This document shows positions 33,468 through 45,889 of a DNA stretch of 64,000 nucleotides, one piece after another. The stretch's first letter is position 1, and each line of letters begins with the position of its first letter. This stretch comes from Mytilus edulis (Eukaryota; Mollusca; Bivalvia; Mytilida; Mytilidae): assembly GCF_963676685.1 (NCBI RefSeq), contig NC_092353.1, positions 8,336,207 through 8,400,206 of the forward strand, read 5' to 3'. Position numbers and translations under genes: made by a program. Under the pieces are notes generated by a model. It searched no databases. It was not told where the DNA came from and was given only the letters and a program-made list of their open reading frames with translations.

Positions 33468-34420
33468 TTCACCTCTCCACGATTAGATCCACATGTTCAA
33501 ATTAATATTCGCCTACTTGCATCTAATTTCCAATATATTGAATAAAGATATAGTTGTAATTAAACACGTAACTGCTGCATTTAATAATGTATATCCAATT
33601 TACATGTACCAATATTCTCTTACAAAATTTGAAATGACTGCGTATTTATAACATAATAATTCATTGGAATTAAATATTTCAAATTTATCGAACTATAAAG
33701 TCACAATAATTGCAACAAAAATGAAATACATATCTAGTACTAGTTTTGTAGAGCCACTGCTTGCGAACAGTCTATTATGAAAACTTTATAATTTTATGTT
33801 AACAAACCCAAAGCTCATTGTGCCCTCGATGAAAACAAAATTGTCTGATGATTTACATCATCGATTGTGAAAAAGTTAATGTATCAAAATGAATACACCG
33901 AGTTCAAAGCCAATTTGATTCGCCCAAAAGCATAATCAGTCACGAAAATTATTAGTGAAAATCCGTGCTCCTGTCCTTTGATATTAAAAAGGACAACGAA
34001 ATACATAAATAAAGGTGTTCAAAACGATTGTATACTTAACCATCTGCAGCAGGGATATGTTAGTTCTGTGAAACCATATGGATCTATTCAAACACGATTC
34101 GTTGCAAAATAACTTAAGGAAACATTAGTCTACCGACAATTAACACCAACAGCGATAAAGGATACAAGATAAGGGGGAAAACAAAAGAAAATCGCATCAA
34201 CATGAAAAAAACGAGACCGGTTCCGTCGACAGGGTAACCGTCTCCTGCATTGCTAGCCATTCAATTCCGTGCTCAGTCAAAATGACGTTGTAAAAACTAA
34301 TGTATACTCGGTTAAATTACTGATTTGACGACTTTTTTTGTGTATAATGATATAAAAACATATCAGTTATAATAAACAAACGCCACATCATGGCATCCAA
34401 AGGTAGGCTACCACATTTGT
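33468..34420. promoter_or_regulatory. Duplicated 5' flank of receptor B (putative regulatory region)
   Basis: Closely matches the 5' flanks of A and C over about 950 bp. This flank accompanies the only intact gene. Confidence 0.6.
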
Positions 34421-34499
34421 CATAAATTCTAACTTGAAGTCTTTAGTTTGTGTCGTTATCGATGCAAATATCAAGATATTAAGAAGACCTTCTTCTTTT

Positions 34500-35000
34500 G
34501 GTAGTAATTACAGAACAAAAGTACTCGGAGGAAAATTCCAAACAAAAAGTTCTTAAGCTAATGGCAAAAACAAAAGCTTAAAAAATATCAAAGGAATGGA
34601 TGACAACTGCCATTTGGCCAATTTAACTGTTTTGTATTCAAGCGTCACTGATGAGTCCTTTGTAGACGTAAACACAAAATTTCATCCTGGTATCTATGAT
34701 GAGTTTATTTCATGACTTATATGTATGAAATTGTGGATTAAACCTGGTTTTACAGCAGCCAAACCTCTCCCTCGTATGACAGTGGTATACATCATACCAA
34801 CAACGATATGTTAATAAAATCAACAGACATAAGTATAAATGTAAAAAGTTAGGGAGCAGCAGTCATCATTCTGTTAAAATCGTAATCACTATAAAACAAT
34901 ATGTCAACAAAGATAAACAAAAAGGCATATAGAAAAAGCATACTAGTATAAGCAAAGACGGAAGACAAGAACACAAAAAGGCAAAAAGAAAATATGCTTT
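34500..35000. mobile_element. Dispersed repeat (20.5 kb family) with another repeat nested in it
   Basis: AAGTACTCGGAGGAAAATTC to AAGACGGAAGACAAGAACAC. At about 34640-34710 it is interrupted by a fragment of the GCGTCACTGATGAGTCCTTT family. Confidence 0.7.
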
Positions 35001-35089
35001 AACAAGGATTGTAGATATTTTATTATAGTATTGAAAAGAATTTATAAGAACAATAATTAACGTTGATTATGGAAGTTTTTAATGACCTT

Positions 35090-35728
35090 GAATAAATATA
35101 TATAGGAGGCCTCGGTGGCCGAGTTGTCTAAGTTGTCTCCTCTTTTCGCCTGCATTTCTACAAAAGACTCATTATTGATGTTCTGATAAAAAAAGTCCAA
35201 ATAATGTACGAAGTTGGAGAAAAGCATTGAGAACCAAAATTCCGAAAGGTTTGTCAAATGCAGCTGATGTGAACTACTTTTTGTCTTTTTTACTATCGTT
35301 ATCACTAGCCAGTCAACACTGATGTTTCCTGCTTTCAAAGCCAGCTGTATAAAATGATGAAGTACTGGTCGATGAGTCTCGAACCAGGACCAAAGACGGT
35401 GAAATAGCGGTCCATTATCTAACACCTAGGATACAGACCCTCGGACGTCAGTCGACATAACACTCCCCCTCCCCCCCAATGATGAGTTTGGAGTGTATGC
35501 TGACGCAGTTATTTACACAGGCTTTACTGCTTTTGATTTGTTTTTTTTCATCGAAAGTAGTAGGTTGTTTATCCATCTATCAGTAAACAAATCATCGAGG
35601 GTAAAGAGGAGCTGACCCAACACGTCCTTTCAGTTATGACTGAGACGTGACTGGATTGATTGATTGAATATTTTGAATCAGACAATAGAAGTATTGTAAG
35701 TGATCTATCTATATTATTACCTTGATAA
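35090..35728. repeat. Tail of the duplicated unit (matches 27405-28225)
   Basis: Contains the SINE head, a 150 bp repeat inserted in it (35134-35286, equal to 42385-42540), then the GTCTCGAACCAGG remnant and AAGTAGTAGGTTGTT-type sequence shared with 27.86-28.2 kb. Confidence 0.82.
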
Positions 35729-36411
35729 AGCCCCAATCCCACTAGACCACGATCGCATCACGCTCACCGCGATCGAAACTAAATTCAGATCGTGGTGAGG
35801 TTGCAGTATGAACGGCATGAAAATGTAAAATGTTCGTTGCTTTCACGATGCTTCTACGTCCTCATTACGCTTTTACAACGATCCCGCTACGATGATACCA
35901 CGTTCTCACCGCGCTTATTCTGCGATCTCACTACGCTTATCAAGATCTTTCTACGCTCATCACGTTCTTTCTACGACCGTACCACGGGTTATCCGAATGC
36001 AACACGATCTTAGCACGCTTCTACTGCGATTAAAGCACGTTCTTACCACTATTATAGCACGTTCATACCACGATTATACTACGTTCATACCGCGATCTTA
36101 CAACGTTCTCAGCAAATAACGTCAACATCGTGTTCCATATAAATACAGTTCCGTAGCTTCTATTTCTGATTAATATGTGTAGTTCTAGGAAACAATACAG
36201 TCATGCCACCACAATCTACTAGAAAACGTGGGCATGGTGGTAGGGGTTGATGTAGAGCCATAGGGAGCTCTGATAGTAACGAATCCTGATAAAACAGAGA
36301 TGTCAGACTGACCAATCCAACCTAAATTACAACATATTGCTGGTCCATAAAGCGCAAATGACGATATTTTAGTGAACGAAAGCAGAGATGACATATATGT
36401 GTCAATAGATA

Positions 36412-36560
36412 TAGGAAGATGTGGCATGAGTGCCAATAACTCTCCATCCAAAATAACAATTTATAAAAGTAAACCATTATAGGCCAATGTACGGCCTTTA
36501 ACACGGAGCCTTGGCTGACATCGAACAGCAAGATATAAAGGGCCCCAAAAATTGCCAGTG
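36412..36560. mobile_element. Nested copy of the 7.4 kb repeat family
   Basis: AGGAAGATGTGGCATGAGTG, AATTTATAAAAGTAAACCAT and ACACGGAGCCTTGGCTGACA match 7510-7632. Confidence 0.85.
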
Positions 36561-36724
36561 TAAAACCATTCAAACGGGAAAACTAACGGTCTAATCTACT
36601 GTATATAAAAACGAGAAGCCTGGTTGAGCCGTTAGAGAAAATGGACAAGATGTTCTTAATTCATACAGACAAACAAATCCTGGAGAGATTTAATATAATG
36701 CATGTGAAATAAACTCATCATAGA

Positions 36725-36955
36725 TACCTGGACTAAATTTTGTATATACGCCAGACGCGCGTTTCGTTTACAAAAGACTCATCAGTCACGCTCGAATCCA
36801 AAAAAGTTAAAAAGGCCAAATAAAGTACAAAGTTGAAGAGCATTGAGGACCAAAATTTCTAAAAGTTTTGCCAAATCCAGCTAAGGTAATCTATGCCTGA
36901 GTTAGAAAAGCCTTAGTATTTCAAAAATTGTAAATTTTGTAAACAGTTAATAAAT
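36725..36955 (-). mobile_element. Copy of the GACGAAACGCGCGTCTGG repeat family
   Basis: Contains ATACGCCAGACGCGCGTTTC and, further on, CCAAATCCAGCTAAGGTAAT. It is the reverse complement of 58480-58680. Shorter relatives lie at 25400-25465, 34640-34710, 35134-35286, 42383-42540 and 62830-62945. Confidence 0.88.
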
Positions 36956-37684
36956 GACAATGAGAATGATGGTCGTAGTATGAACGTAGTCAGGTCGTAA
37001 GAAGAGCGTGATGAGGACGGGAAGGGCGTGCTAGAATCGTACTATGGTCGTGAACAGCGTGGTATAGTCGTAGGGGAAGCGCAGACGGGTCGCGATGAGA
37101 ACGTGATCGTCGTAGAGAGGTCGTAATAACGTCGCTGTATGATCGTAGCGTAGTATCCCCGAATAGACTCACGCTTTCGCTACGATGGTACAGCGACCTT
37201 TGCGATCTTACTACGACCTTAGTGCGTTCTCACTACGCTTCCACTACGACCTGATTTCGCCACGACCGCAGCACGATTGTTTTGAACATGTTCAAAGTGT
37301 TTGCCACGCTCATAACGATCTTGAAGACCATACCACGACCGTGATACGACCTTACTGCAATCGACACGATCGTACTATGACCATCAACATTTGCAGTTTA
37401 TTTCACAGATCGTAGTGCGATCGTAGTGCGATAGTGGCCTAGTGGGACTGCGGTATTAATGTGATCAATTGACACCTATATATGGAAAATTAAAAACATA
37501 TAATTGAAATAAGTTGTTACTGAATCATGTTTATATCTTTAAAATATAATTTACATTGTTTATTTTTTTGCATTCTAATTTACATAGATTCTTTCACATG
37601 TTATATTTGTTTAGATATAAACACATGACATAAGTAACCTTTTAACATTTCATAATCAACTAATTATTTCAATTGACACGCTGG

Positions 37685-40600
37685 CCCGGGTGTCATTCGG
37701 TTTATCGAGAGAAATGATCGTGAAAGAATATCTAACGGCGGTCAAGTATTGAGAGACGATCGTGAAAGTTCTTGTAACGGATCGTGAAAGACATTTAATG
37801 TACATTCTAGTTCAGAATCTTTGAAAAAATCGCTTAATTTTCAAAACGCGGAACAAATCAGAACAAAAAAATATGTCTGTCAAAATGGTTTACCTTCCTC
37901 AACATAACTGTGAAAGAAGATAAAGAAAATATGAAGTACTTTTTGAAAAAACACAAAAGGCGCAATGCGTGTCTATGAAATTAATTACAAATAACACGCT
38001 TTTTGTACCTATAATGGTGATTTTTCAGTTTATCGGGAAATATTTGAAATTTAATCTTTGGTGTATCTGATAGTACAGTATAATTAAGGTATGTTCCTCT
38101 CTTAAAAGCATTAGTTTGTATATGAAAACCTTGAATTTGTTGAATATCCATCAAACTTGATCGTGAAAGCTCAGGCAACGCATTATTTTGATCGTGAAAG
38201 ATAATGCGTGACCAGACTTATTACTAGTAATCAGAAATCAGTATTTCTTTTACCATTTGATACACCTGCAAATTTTTGAAGCCTGTAACTATTTTGATAA
38301 GGATGAACATTAAAGCTATTTTTTTTATTCAACACTTTACCTCGAAAGTTAAAAAAAAAACAACAACTAAAAACGTCTCTAAATAAGTTTGAAAGATTTA
38401 ACTCTGAGAATCGGTCAAGTGCAATTCAGGCAGATCGACACTAATTAGCCAATAATATGAATATGCAACGTTTAAACCAAAATAATATCCATCAAACAAA
38501 AAATTACAGCAAAACAGCATCTTTCATGAGTAATTTGAGATTGAACGATAACCAACATTTTGTGCAACAGTACTTTCTTAAGTTCTGTATATATATACAA
38601 CGCAGATGTGGATTGATTTAACTATATACTACAGACTATAGAATACCAGAGCGCAAATGCTGTAATGTCTCGTCTGCTTTACTTATGATAGTTAATTTTT
38701 GGAACGTCTATAATATCAAGGGTTTTACTAGAAGTGTCAAATGCGATTAATGCACTTAATGCATTTTTGTCCATCTGATGAGTTACGCCTTTTCAATTGA
38801 TTTTTATAGTTCGTTCTTATGTTGTACTGTTATACCACTGTCTCAGGTTAGGGGAGGGTTGGGATCCCGCTAACATGTCTAACCCCGCCACATTATTTAT
38901 TAATGTGTCTGTCCAAAGTCAGGAGCCTGTAATTCAGTGGTTGTCGTTTGTTTATGTGTTACATATTTGTTTTTCGGTTGGTTTTTTTTATACAAATAAG
39001 GCCATTAGTTTTCTCGTTTGAATTGTTTTACATTGTCATATCGGGGCCTTTTATAGCTGACTATGCGGTATGGGCTTTGCTAATTGTTGAAGGCTATACG
39101 GTGACCTATAATTGTTAATGTCTGTGTCATTTTGGTTTTTTTCGTGGATAGTTGTCTCTTTGGCAATCATATCACATCTTCTTTTTTTTAAATTATGATT
39201 GTCAATGGTTCATAAAAAGAGTGCAAGGTCAGATGAACCATGACATACAGATCTCTACAAATATCCCGTAGACCAAATAAATGTGTTCCGATCGTTACAG
39301 TGCCTTAGAAACTGACAAAAGTGATGCTTGGCAAATTAATTCGAAACATAAGGTCAAAATTGTATGAACCCTGACCGACAGCCAGACATAGACATCTTGC
39401 TATTATTCAATATATCAAATACAATTGACGTCATCATGGTCATATATGAAACAAGTAGACAGAGACATGTACACCATACACGAAATACCATGGCGCTATA
39501 GCATACAGGTATATATCCAAAAGGCTAGACAACATAAAACGAGCATTGCCGAATGATGCATGATAATGAGTTCGATGTTATTTGAAACCTTGCAGAAGTC
39601 GAAAATGTACACCTCACAATCATAACAACAGACAGTTATCCTAAAGCTTAACGAATCCGCGATACGGACTTGACCACAAACATGAATCTTCATCCATGAA
39701 ATAAGGCAAATTCGGGGTCAGGTGAATCCTGTCTGACGGACATGTAGTTTATAGGATCCAATATACAAAATGTGGGTATCCTATAACTCGTAAAAAGTAA
39801 GTACTTCACATAACAATAAAAAGTAAGGATGTCAAAAGATCTGAAATTTAATACTCGGATACTCGGTCATAATACTCGAGTACTCGCAAGTACTCGGATG
39901 AATCTTAAACGTCTATTGAAAAGTTTAAGTTAGATTTTAGGTGGGATGCAGTGCTTTGTTATTACCTTTCATAAACACATTGACAAAATACAAACGTACT
40001 ACAAACATAGCTTGCTCCTCTATTTTTTGTGTCAATGAAACAATAAATAAACGACTGCCATTTTTACAAATAACCTATCATAATAGCAATTATTGTTTGT
40101 TTACGTGTTTATGAACCAAATTTCAATAAAATCAAAATATTTTATAAGCAAAAATCAAAAATATTTGCATTTTAAGTCCGACAAAGTAGACAATATATTT
40201 AGCATCTGTTCCTGAGGAGTTGGTATTTTTTATAACACGACTTGTCTATTTAAAATTTGTCAACAACAATTATGATATTGGACTTCAAATTACTTGTGCT
40301 TTTTCGTGTTGCTCAGTATTACTTTTTCTGTGTTTTTTTTTTTTTTGCACTATCGTTTGTCTGATTTTCTTTTTTTTCTTTAGCCATGACGTTGTTAGTT
40401 TATTTTCAACTTTTGTGGTTGAATGTCGCTCTCATACTTTCGCATATCTCTAAATTGTAAATTAAACAATTATAGTTAAGCTTTAAAAAAAGAGTAATTA
40501 AATTAATTTAAATATACATCTCATACCAATCAGAAGTCTTGATTAACAAACAAAGGTAAGTTTTTACGGTTAATTATTAATTCATGAAAGTGTTGATCCG

Positions 40601-41460
40601 TGTACAAACACCGTTAAAAATGTCTCAATCAGTTGTGTGGGGTTCCCTGCAGGTTACTTTGATTTTGTGTGCGTTTAAAAATATGATCTGGTCAACAATT
40701 TCAGACGAAAGACTGTTAAACTCTCTATTTTTTTTGTTACAAGGGAAATATTCCCTCGAAAGGAAAGGACGTTGCTGGTACTACTATAACAGATAGTATC
40801 CTCAGGATAAACATAGTTATGTTATTAATTTATTTTATTGAGTATTACGAAGGAGAAATTTCAATAAAAATATCAAATATTAATTATGATATAATTGAAG
40901 AATAATTTGAACGTCTTCGTAGCATCAGATCTTTCACGATCACTTTCACGATCTTCAAAAATGCGGTACGTGATCTTTCACGATCCGAAAAATCTGTTTT
41001 TGTGGAAATAGTTCTTTATTTACCAAGTTTCAGATTATGTTTATACAAAATAACTATGAGAACCATTTGATTAATTCAAACAGAATGCCCTTGTTCGTAT
41101 TAAAGTAGTTTTTCTAGTTGAATTTGTGAAAAAAATCATGTTTGTTTACATTTTTTTGTCACTGAAATGTCGAGAAGCAATCTGCCTTTTGTTGTTTTGT
41201 AATAACTATGTACTTTTAAAACTGGATATTCTCACATACTGATCATAATGTTGAACCATTTTGACAGACAGTTTTATTTTGTCGTAAATTTGTCTGTGTA
41301 ATTAATTAAGTAAGAATATGTATTGACCTTTCATATGTCTTCTCGATTAAATGTCTTTCACGATCCGTTACCAGAACTTTCACGATCGTCTCGCAATACT
41401 TGACCGCCGTTAGATATTCTTTCACGATCATTTCTCTCGATAAACCGAATGACACCCGTG
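37685..41460. mobile_element. 3.8 kb TIR element with GATCGTGAAAG subterminal repeats and CTGG duplication
   Basis: CTGG lies at 37681-37684 and 41461-41464; the paralogous sites at 28.5 and 21.2 kb are uninterrupted. The inverted ends match for about 110 bp, starting CCCGGGTGTCATTCGG on the left and CACGGGTGTCATTCGG on the right (reverse complement). GATCGTGAAAG occurs at 37716, 37758, 37780, 38159 and 38190, and inverted at 40931, 40943, 40975, 41355, 41377 and 41419. No transposase is seen. A 4 bp duplication with CAC-like tips is compatible with a Chapaev/CMC-type element, which is an inference. The interior contains nested repeats. Confidence 0.92.
38570..39830. mobile_element. Nested repeats inside the 3.8 kb element
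   Basis: 38640-38770 and 39195-39830 belong to the family that contains GTGCAAGGTCAGATGAACCA (also 3490-4345 and 45.9-46.9 kb). Between them, 38775-39190 is a copy of the CAGTGGTTGTCGTTTGTTTA family that recurs at 63430-63745. Confidence 0.8.
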
Positions 41461-41464
41461 CTGG

Positions 41465-42240
41465 CGATTTGATTTTAAATACTTCCCCGCAAATATATAT
41501 TGACAGATTGAGAACTGAATTTAAAAGTCAACATTCTGTTGATTAAAAGATTTATCAATCCTCGTTTAATATTATAAAAGAGACAATAAAACATTAAAAC
41601 TTTACTATTACAATCATTTCAGTTTATATAAAATTGGAAATATGACATGATATACGCTACTTAGAACATTTGATTTCCGGACAATAATAGAAAATATTTG
41701 GAATATTTCCAAACAATCATATTGATAGCCAATTATATATATAGAAAAATGCTAAGATTTCATTAGAAGAAATCCAAAATGAACAAATCTAAAAAGTAAA
41801 AAATAGATTTTTTATACATTTCTAATGAAAAATGAGGCTCAATCAAAAGCAATAAGGCAAAAAGGTCCAACGCCAATATCGTAAAGAAAAACATTCCCCA
41901 TAGTTAATTCAGTCACTGACATAAAACGCCATAACTAGCATCTGAAGAATGCATTGCAAATTTGTGATTCTCATCCCAGATGTATCTGATCATACATACT
42001 TATATAATTAATATGTTTCTTTATTGCTTATCAATGAAAAATGAAAACATGTATTTAGAGTTTTCTAGTGATGACTTTTGTACAAATTTGTCGCCTAAGC
42101 TTTAAGGTTTACCAGAAGCACCTTCCTCGGATTTCGTCGAGAAACATCGTCAATGATTTTGTCAAAGTCAAGTTCAATGTTTTATGGACATACAAAAGTA
42201 ATAGGGCATTTAAGCGTTGAAAAAATTCGTCCGTTTTTAT
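41465..42240. repeat. Flank block F3, right part
   Basis: Continues the duplicated flank interrupted by the 3.8 kb element. Collinear with 28514-29503 (GATTTCCGGACAATAAT, CACCTTCCTCGGATTTCGTC, AGGGCATTTAAGCGTTGAAA). Confidence 0.87.
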
Positions 42241-42876
42241 ACATATAGTATTGATGGAAATTTGTTTTTTCTATTAGCAAAGAGATGGGCAAGATTATTG
42301 TTTTCAACCAAGAAACGGCCAGAATGTTTTAAAGGCAAACAAAATCAGGTACAGAGTTTTTTCTCTCTCAAATATCTCTGACCCCCCTTTTCGCCTGCAT
42401 TTCTACAAAAGACTCATCATTGATGTTCTGATAAAAAAAAAGTCCAAGTAATGTACGAAGTTGGAAAGCATTGAGAACCAAAATTCCGAAAGGTTTGTCA
42501 AATGCAGCTGATGTGAACTACTTTTTGTCTTTTTTGTGATCATTCTTGTACAATATTATTCTAAAATAAGTATTGGAGCGATTATACCCCATGAAGGTGT
42601 AAAGTTTGATAAATTTTGCTTGAATTGATATGTAACATGTCAATGTCAATATATGTATGATGCTATAGTGACGACACGACTGATATTCTTGCAATTAAAT
42701 GTCCTGAATATAGCGTACTATTGATTGATGAACAATACTCATAAATGAGTAGTTAAAGAAGAAGAGGTTTTGTATTCTATTCTGAATCACTCATCAACCG
42801 CCATTATATTGATAATTTCAATAATTTATTTACAGAGAGCCACAATCTAACACTTTTGCAAGAGAAAATATTTTCC

Positions 42877-44031
42877 TTAATTTGTAAAAAGCAAAACTAG
42901 CACTGTAATTGTGGCTATTGTAACTATTGCAGACGTAATCCAAAACAATACAAAATCAAACGACGAAATGACATCATCCCATGTGATCCCTTGTTCACTT
43001 TCTGTTTCATTTTGATGCTTCGATTTAATTTTCTTTACATTTCGGCATTTCATTAGCTTGAGTATGTTCTTTGGAACACTATCTTTACGATGGTGAAACC
43101 GAAGTTCTATAGTCGTTCAGCACACAACAAAAGTTCCCATGCCTAGCTGAAACATTAAATAATATCCCAAAATAGATCCAGATGTTTTGGGAAGCTCGGA
43201 ACTGACAATTGTCAGGAAAACGGCAAACGAAAGAAACACTGTAATGCAATATCCCATTTTTTCACCACTGTCAGCCGGAAGTGCAAAGGTAAAGAAATTT
43301 AATACACCGAGTAGAATGATCGGAATGATAATATTCATTAAATAATAGGTTGAATTTCTTTTCAAGTTTAATGTAAATATAACCCTAGATTCGAACGACA
43401 TAACGTCTTCTCGTGCGGCTGTTGACACTACTGACCATTCTGCATTATTTTCCAATCTATCTAGAATTATTCCGTTATTCCACAGAGTTACCATCACATC
43501 CGCAATACTACTTGACCACACCACAAAAACAATGTCACAAGATTGTCGGTCATAAGGAAAATATGTAATATCGATTGTACATTTTGATTCAAAAATTTCA
43601 AACGGCATCCAGGTAACTTGTCCGTTACTTTCTACCTTAGCTTTGATAAAACTGCTTCCAAGTTCCTTCAATTTTGTAAATCCATTTTGTAATGTTAAAT
43701 CAGGTATCCAAATATCTGCTTGTGGAACATAAACGTGATCTAATCCGCCAAAGTCAGCAGAAGTCCAATTCAAATACTCATCTATCCATCCAATATTCAA
43801 ATAACCGGTCGTTGTCAATCTCTGTTTTAGTTCGTCCAATTCGTTTATTCCCACAAGGTAAAAATCTAAATCCAAGATCATAGGGTGTAGTTGATCCATA
43901 TTTGGTCGGACTTGCTTTTTATAATCATTTGTTGTAAATAATTGTTTGATTATATTTTTAACATTATCGCCACTCTGTCCTTCAATCTTTACAAACATTA
44001 GTAGAAAAACGAAATACACCAACCCCAACAT
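42877..44031 (-). pseudogene. Receptor C: Cys-loop channel with a single premature stop codon
   Basis: Same 385-codon span as receptor B and closely similar throughout: signal peptide, Cys-loop (CTIDITYFPYDRQSC), GEK before M2, M1 to M3. At 43117-43119 the codon corresponding to Cys305 of B is TGA, just after M3. Beyond it the frame stays open in register to the normal stop at 42877-42879, including the short intracellular loop and M4. A 304-residue product without M4 would be expected, which normally would not assemble. This could be a recent pseudogene, a polymorphic stop, or a sequencing error. Confidence 0.85.
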
Positions 44032-45070
44032 TTTACCACTCCACTTTTATGTTCAAATGAATAATCGCCTATTTTGCATCTATTTTCCAATATATTTAAT
44101 AAAGAAAAAGTTTTAGTTAGGCACGTACTTGCTGGATTTAAAAATGTATATCCAATTTACGTGTACCACTATTCCCTCAAAAAATTTAAAATGCGTGCGT
44201 ATTTATCACATAATGGTTCTTAAGGGAATACATATTTGACATTCATCTATGACTATAAAATCATAATGATAACAATAAAAATAAAATGCATACCAAGTAT
44301 TATGTTTTGATCCATTTCGTGATAACAATGTTTTATGAAAACTTTATTATTTTATGGATGATTTGCATGATCGATTGTGAATGGAATAGTTAATATATCA
44401 AAATGAATACACGGAATTCAAAGCCAATTTGATTCCATTCAAAAGCATAATGGTCACGGAAATTATTTGTGAAAATCCGTGCTCCTATCCTTTGGTATTA
44501 AAAAGGACAACGAAATACATAAATAAGGGTACTCAAAATGATTGTATACTTAACCATTTGCAGCAGGGATATGTTAGTTCTGTGAAACCATAGGGATCTA
44601 TTCAAACACGATTTGATCGCAAAATAACTTAAGGCAACATTAGTCTACCGACAATTAACGCAAAAAGCGATAAATGATACAAATTAAGGTAACGGGGAAA
44701 ACAAAAGAAAATCGCATCAACATGAAAAAAGCAAATCCGTTGGGTCGACAGGGCAACCGTCTCCTGCATTGCTTGCGTCACTATCCATGCATTTCCGCGC
44801 ACAGTCAAAATGACGTAGCAATAACTAATTTATACTCGGTTAATTTAACCGATTTGACGACTTTTTGGTGTATAAAGATCTAAAAACATATCAGTTATAA
44901 TATACAAACGCCACATCATGGCATCCAGGGAAGGCTACCGCTAAAAATATGAAACGTTGACTGTTGAAAATGTCAATCATCACATTTGTCATAAATTCTA
45001 ATTTGAAGTCTTTAGTTGATGCCGTTTTCGCGGAAAATATCAAGATATTAAGAAGACCTTCTTGTTTTGG
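44032..45070. promoter_or_regulatory. Duplicated 5' flank of receptor C (putative regulatory region)
   Basis: Matches the B flank, and on to CACATTTGTCATAAATTCTA and AGAAGACCTTCTT, which continue the homology with 34425-34500. Confidence 0.6.
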
Positions 45071-45689
45071 TAGTTCACGGAATCATCTGGGATGACCTCA
45101 CTTAGATTATGGTTATGGGTAATATGGTATCATCAACCCATATGAAAGTGAAATTAAAAAAAGTTAGAGTATTTGTTTTTACTTTTGTTGTTGATAAGGT
45201 TTTATATGAAATCAACTTCATATAAGGACGACAAGTCCTTCAGTACTGGTGAACAAATTAGTACCAACTGTTTGAAGATGTATCAAACAACGTCTATAGA
45301 CGTTAATAAAGGTTGTAATCTACTAATATAATATATAAACTCCAGTTGTTATCTATCTATGTGTTAGTTCGCCGACTTCAAACCAATGTATGGCATGCAG
45401 TGGTTGTAAGCAAATCTTTATTGGAAAAGAATAATTCTATTTTCGCTATTTTTCTTAATTTTACATTGATTTTGTTGTGAAATGATTTTCCTGGCTTGTT
45501 TTTCCAAGTCGAGTTAAATGGGAAAATTATGTCGTGATAAGCCAGCGTTAAGGAAAATAGTCATACACATATAATATATGCTCTTTTAACTCGAGGAAGG
45601 GTCTCGGATACCTATCAATACAAGAATATCACAGTTTGATGTCATTGTAGCCCAAGCAATCCTCTCATTTTAGAACCAGATATATGATT
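45071..45689. other. No gene recognised
   Basis: End of the receptor duplication; AT-rich sequence with no supported ORF. Confidence 0.5.
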
Positions 45690-45889
45690 AAGGGTTGCTC
45701 AAACAGATGTTTCGTACTGCCTTTTTTGCTGTACTCCGACTTTTTACATTTTTACATTATGCCTGTTTGTTTTGTGCACACATCGTTGTCAATATAATTC
45801 AATATTTTGTCACTGTGAAAGGTTTATCAAGCTTTAAAACCAGTTTTTAATTTTCCATTTTCTACATAAGAACATGTCTTTACCAAGTA

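Larger units (their letters stand above)
35729..37456. mobile_element. 1.7 kb TIR element with dense CGATCGTRNTACG-like subterminal arrays
   Basis: Absent from the paralogous site at 28210 (ACCTTGCTAAACGTGATC). The ends are inverted: CCCAATCCCACTAGACCACG on the left and CCGCAGTCCCACTAGGCCAC for the reverse-complemented right. TAA flanks both sides (35726-35728, 37457-37459), a possible 3 bp duplication. Arrays of ACGATC/CTACG motifs fill 35745-36115 and 36965-37440. The centre holds two nested repeats at 36412-36560 and 36725-36955. No transposase. Confidence 0.85.
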
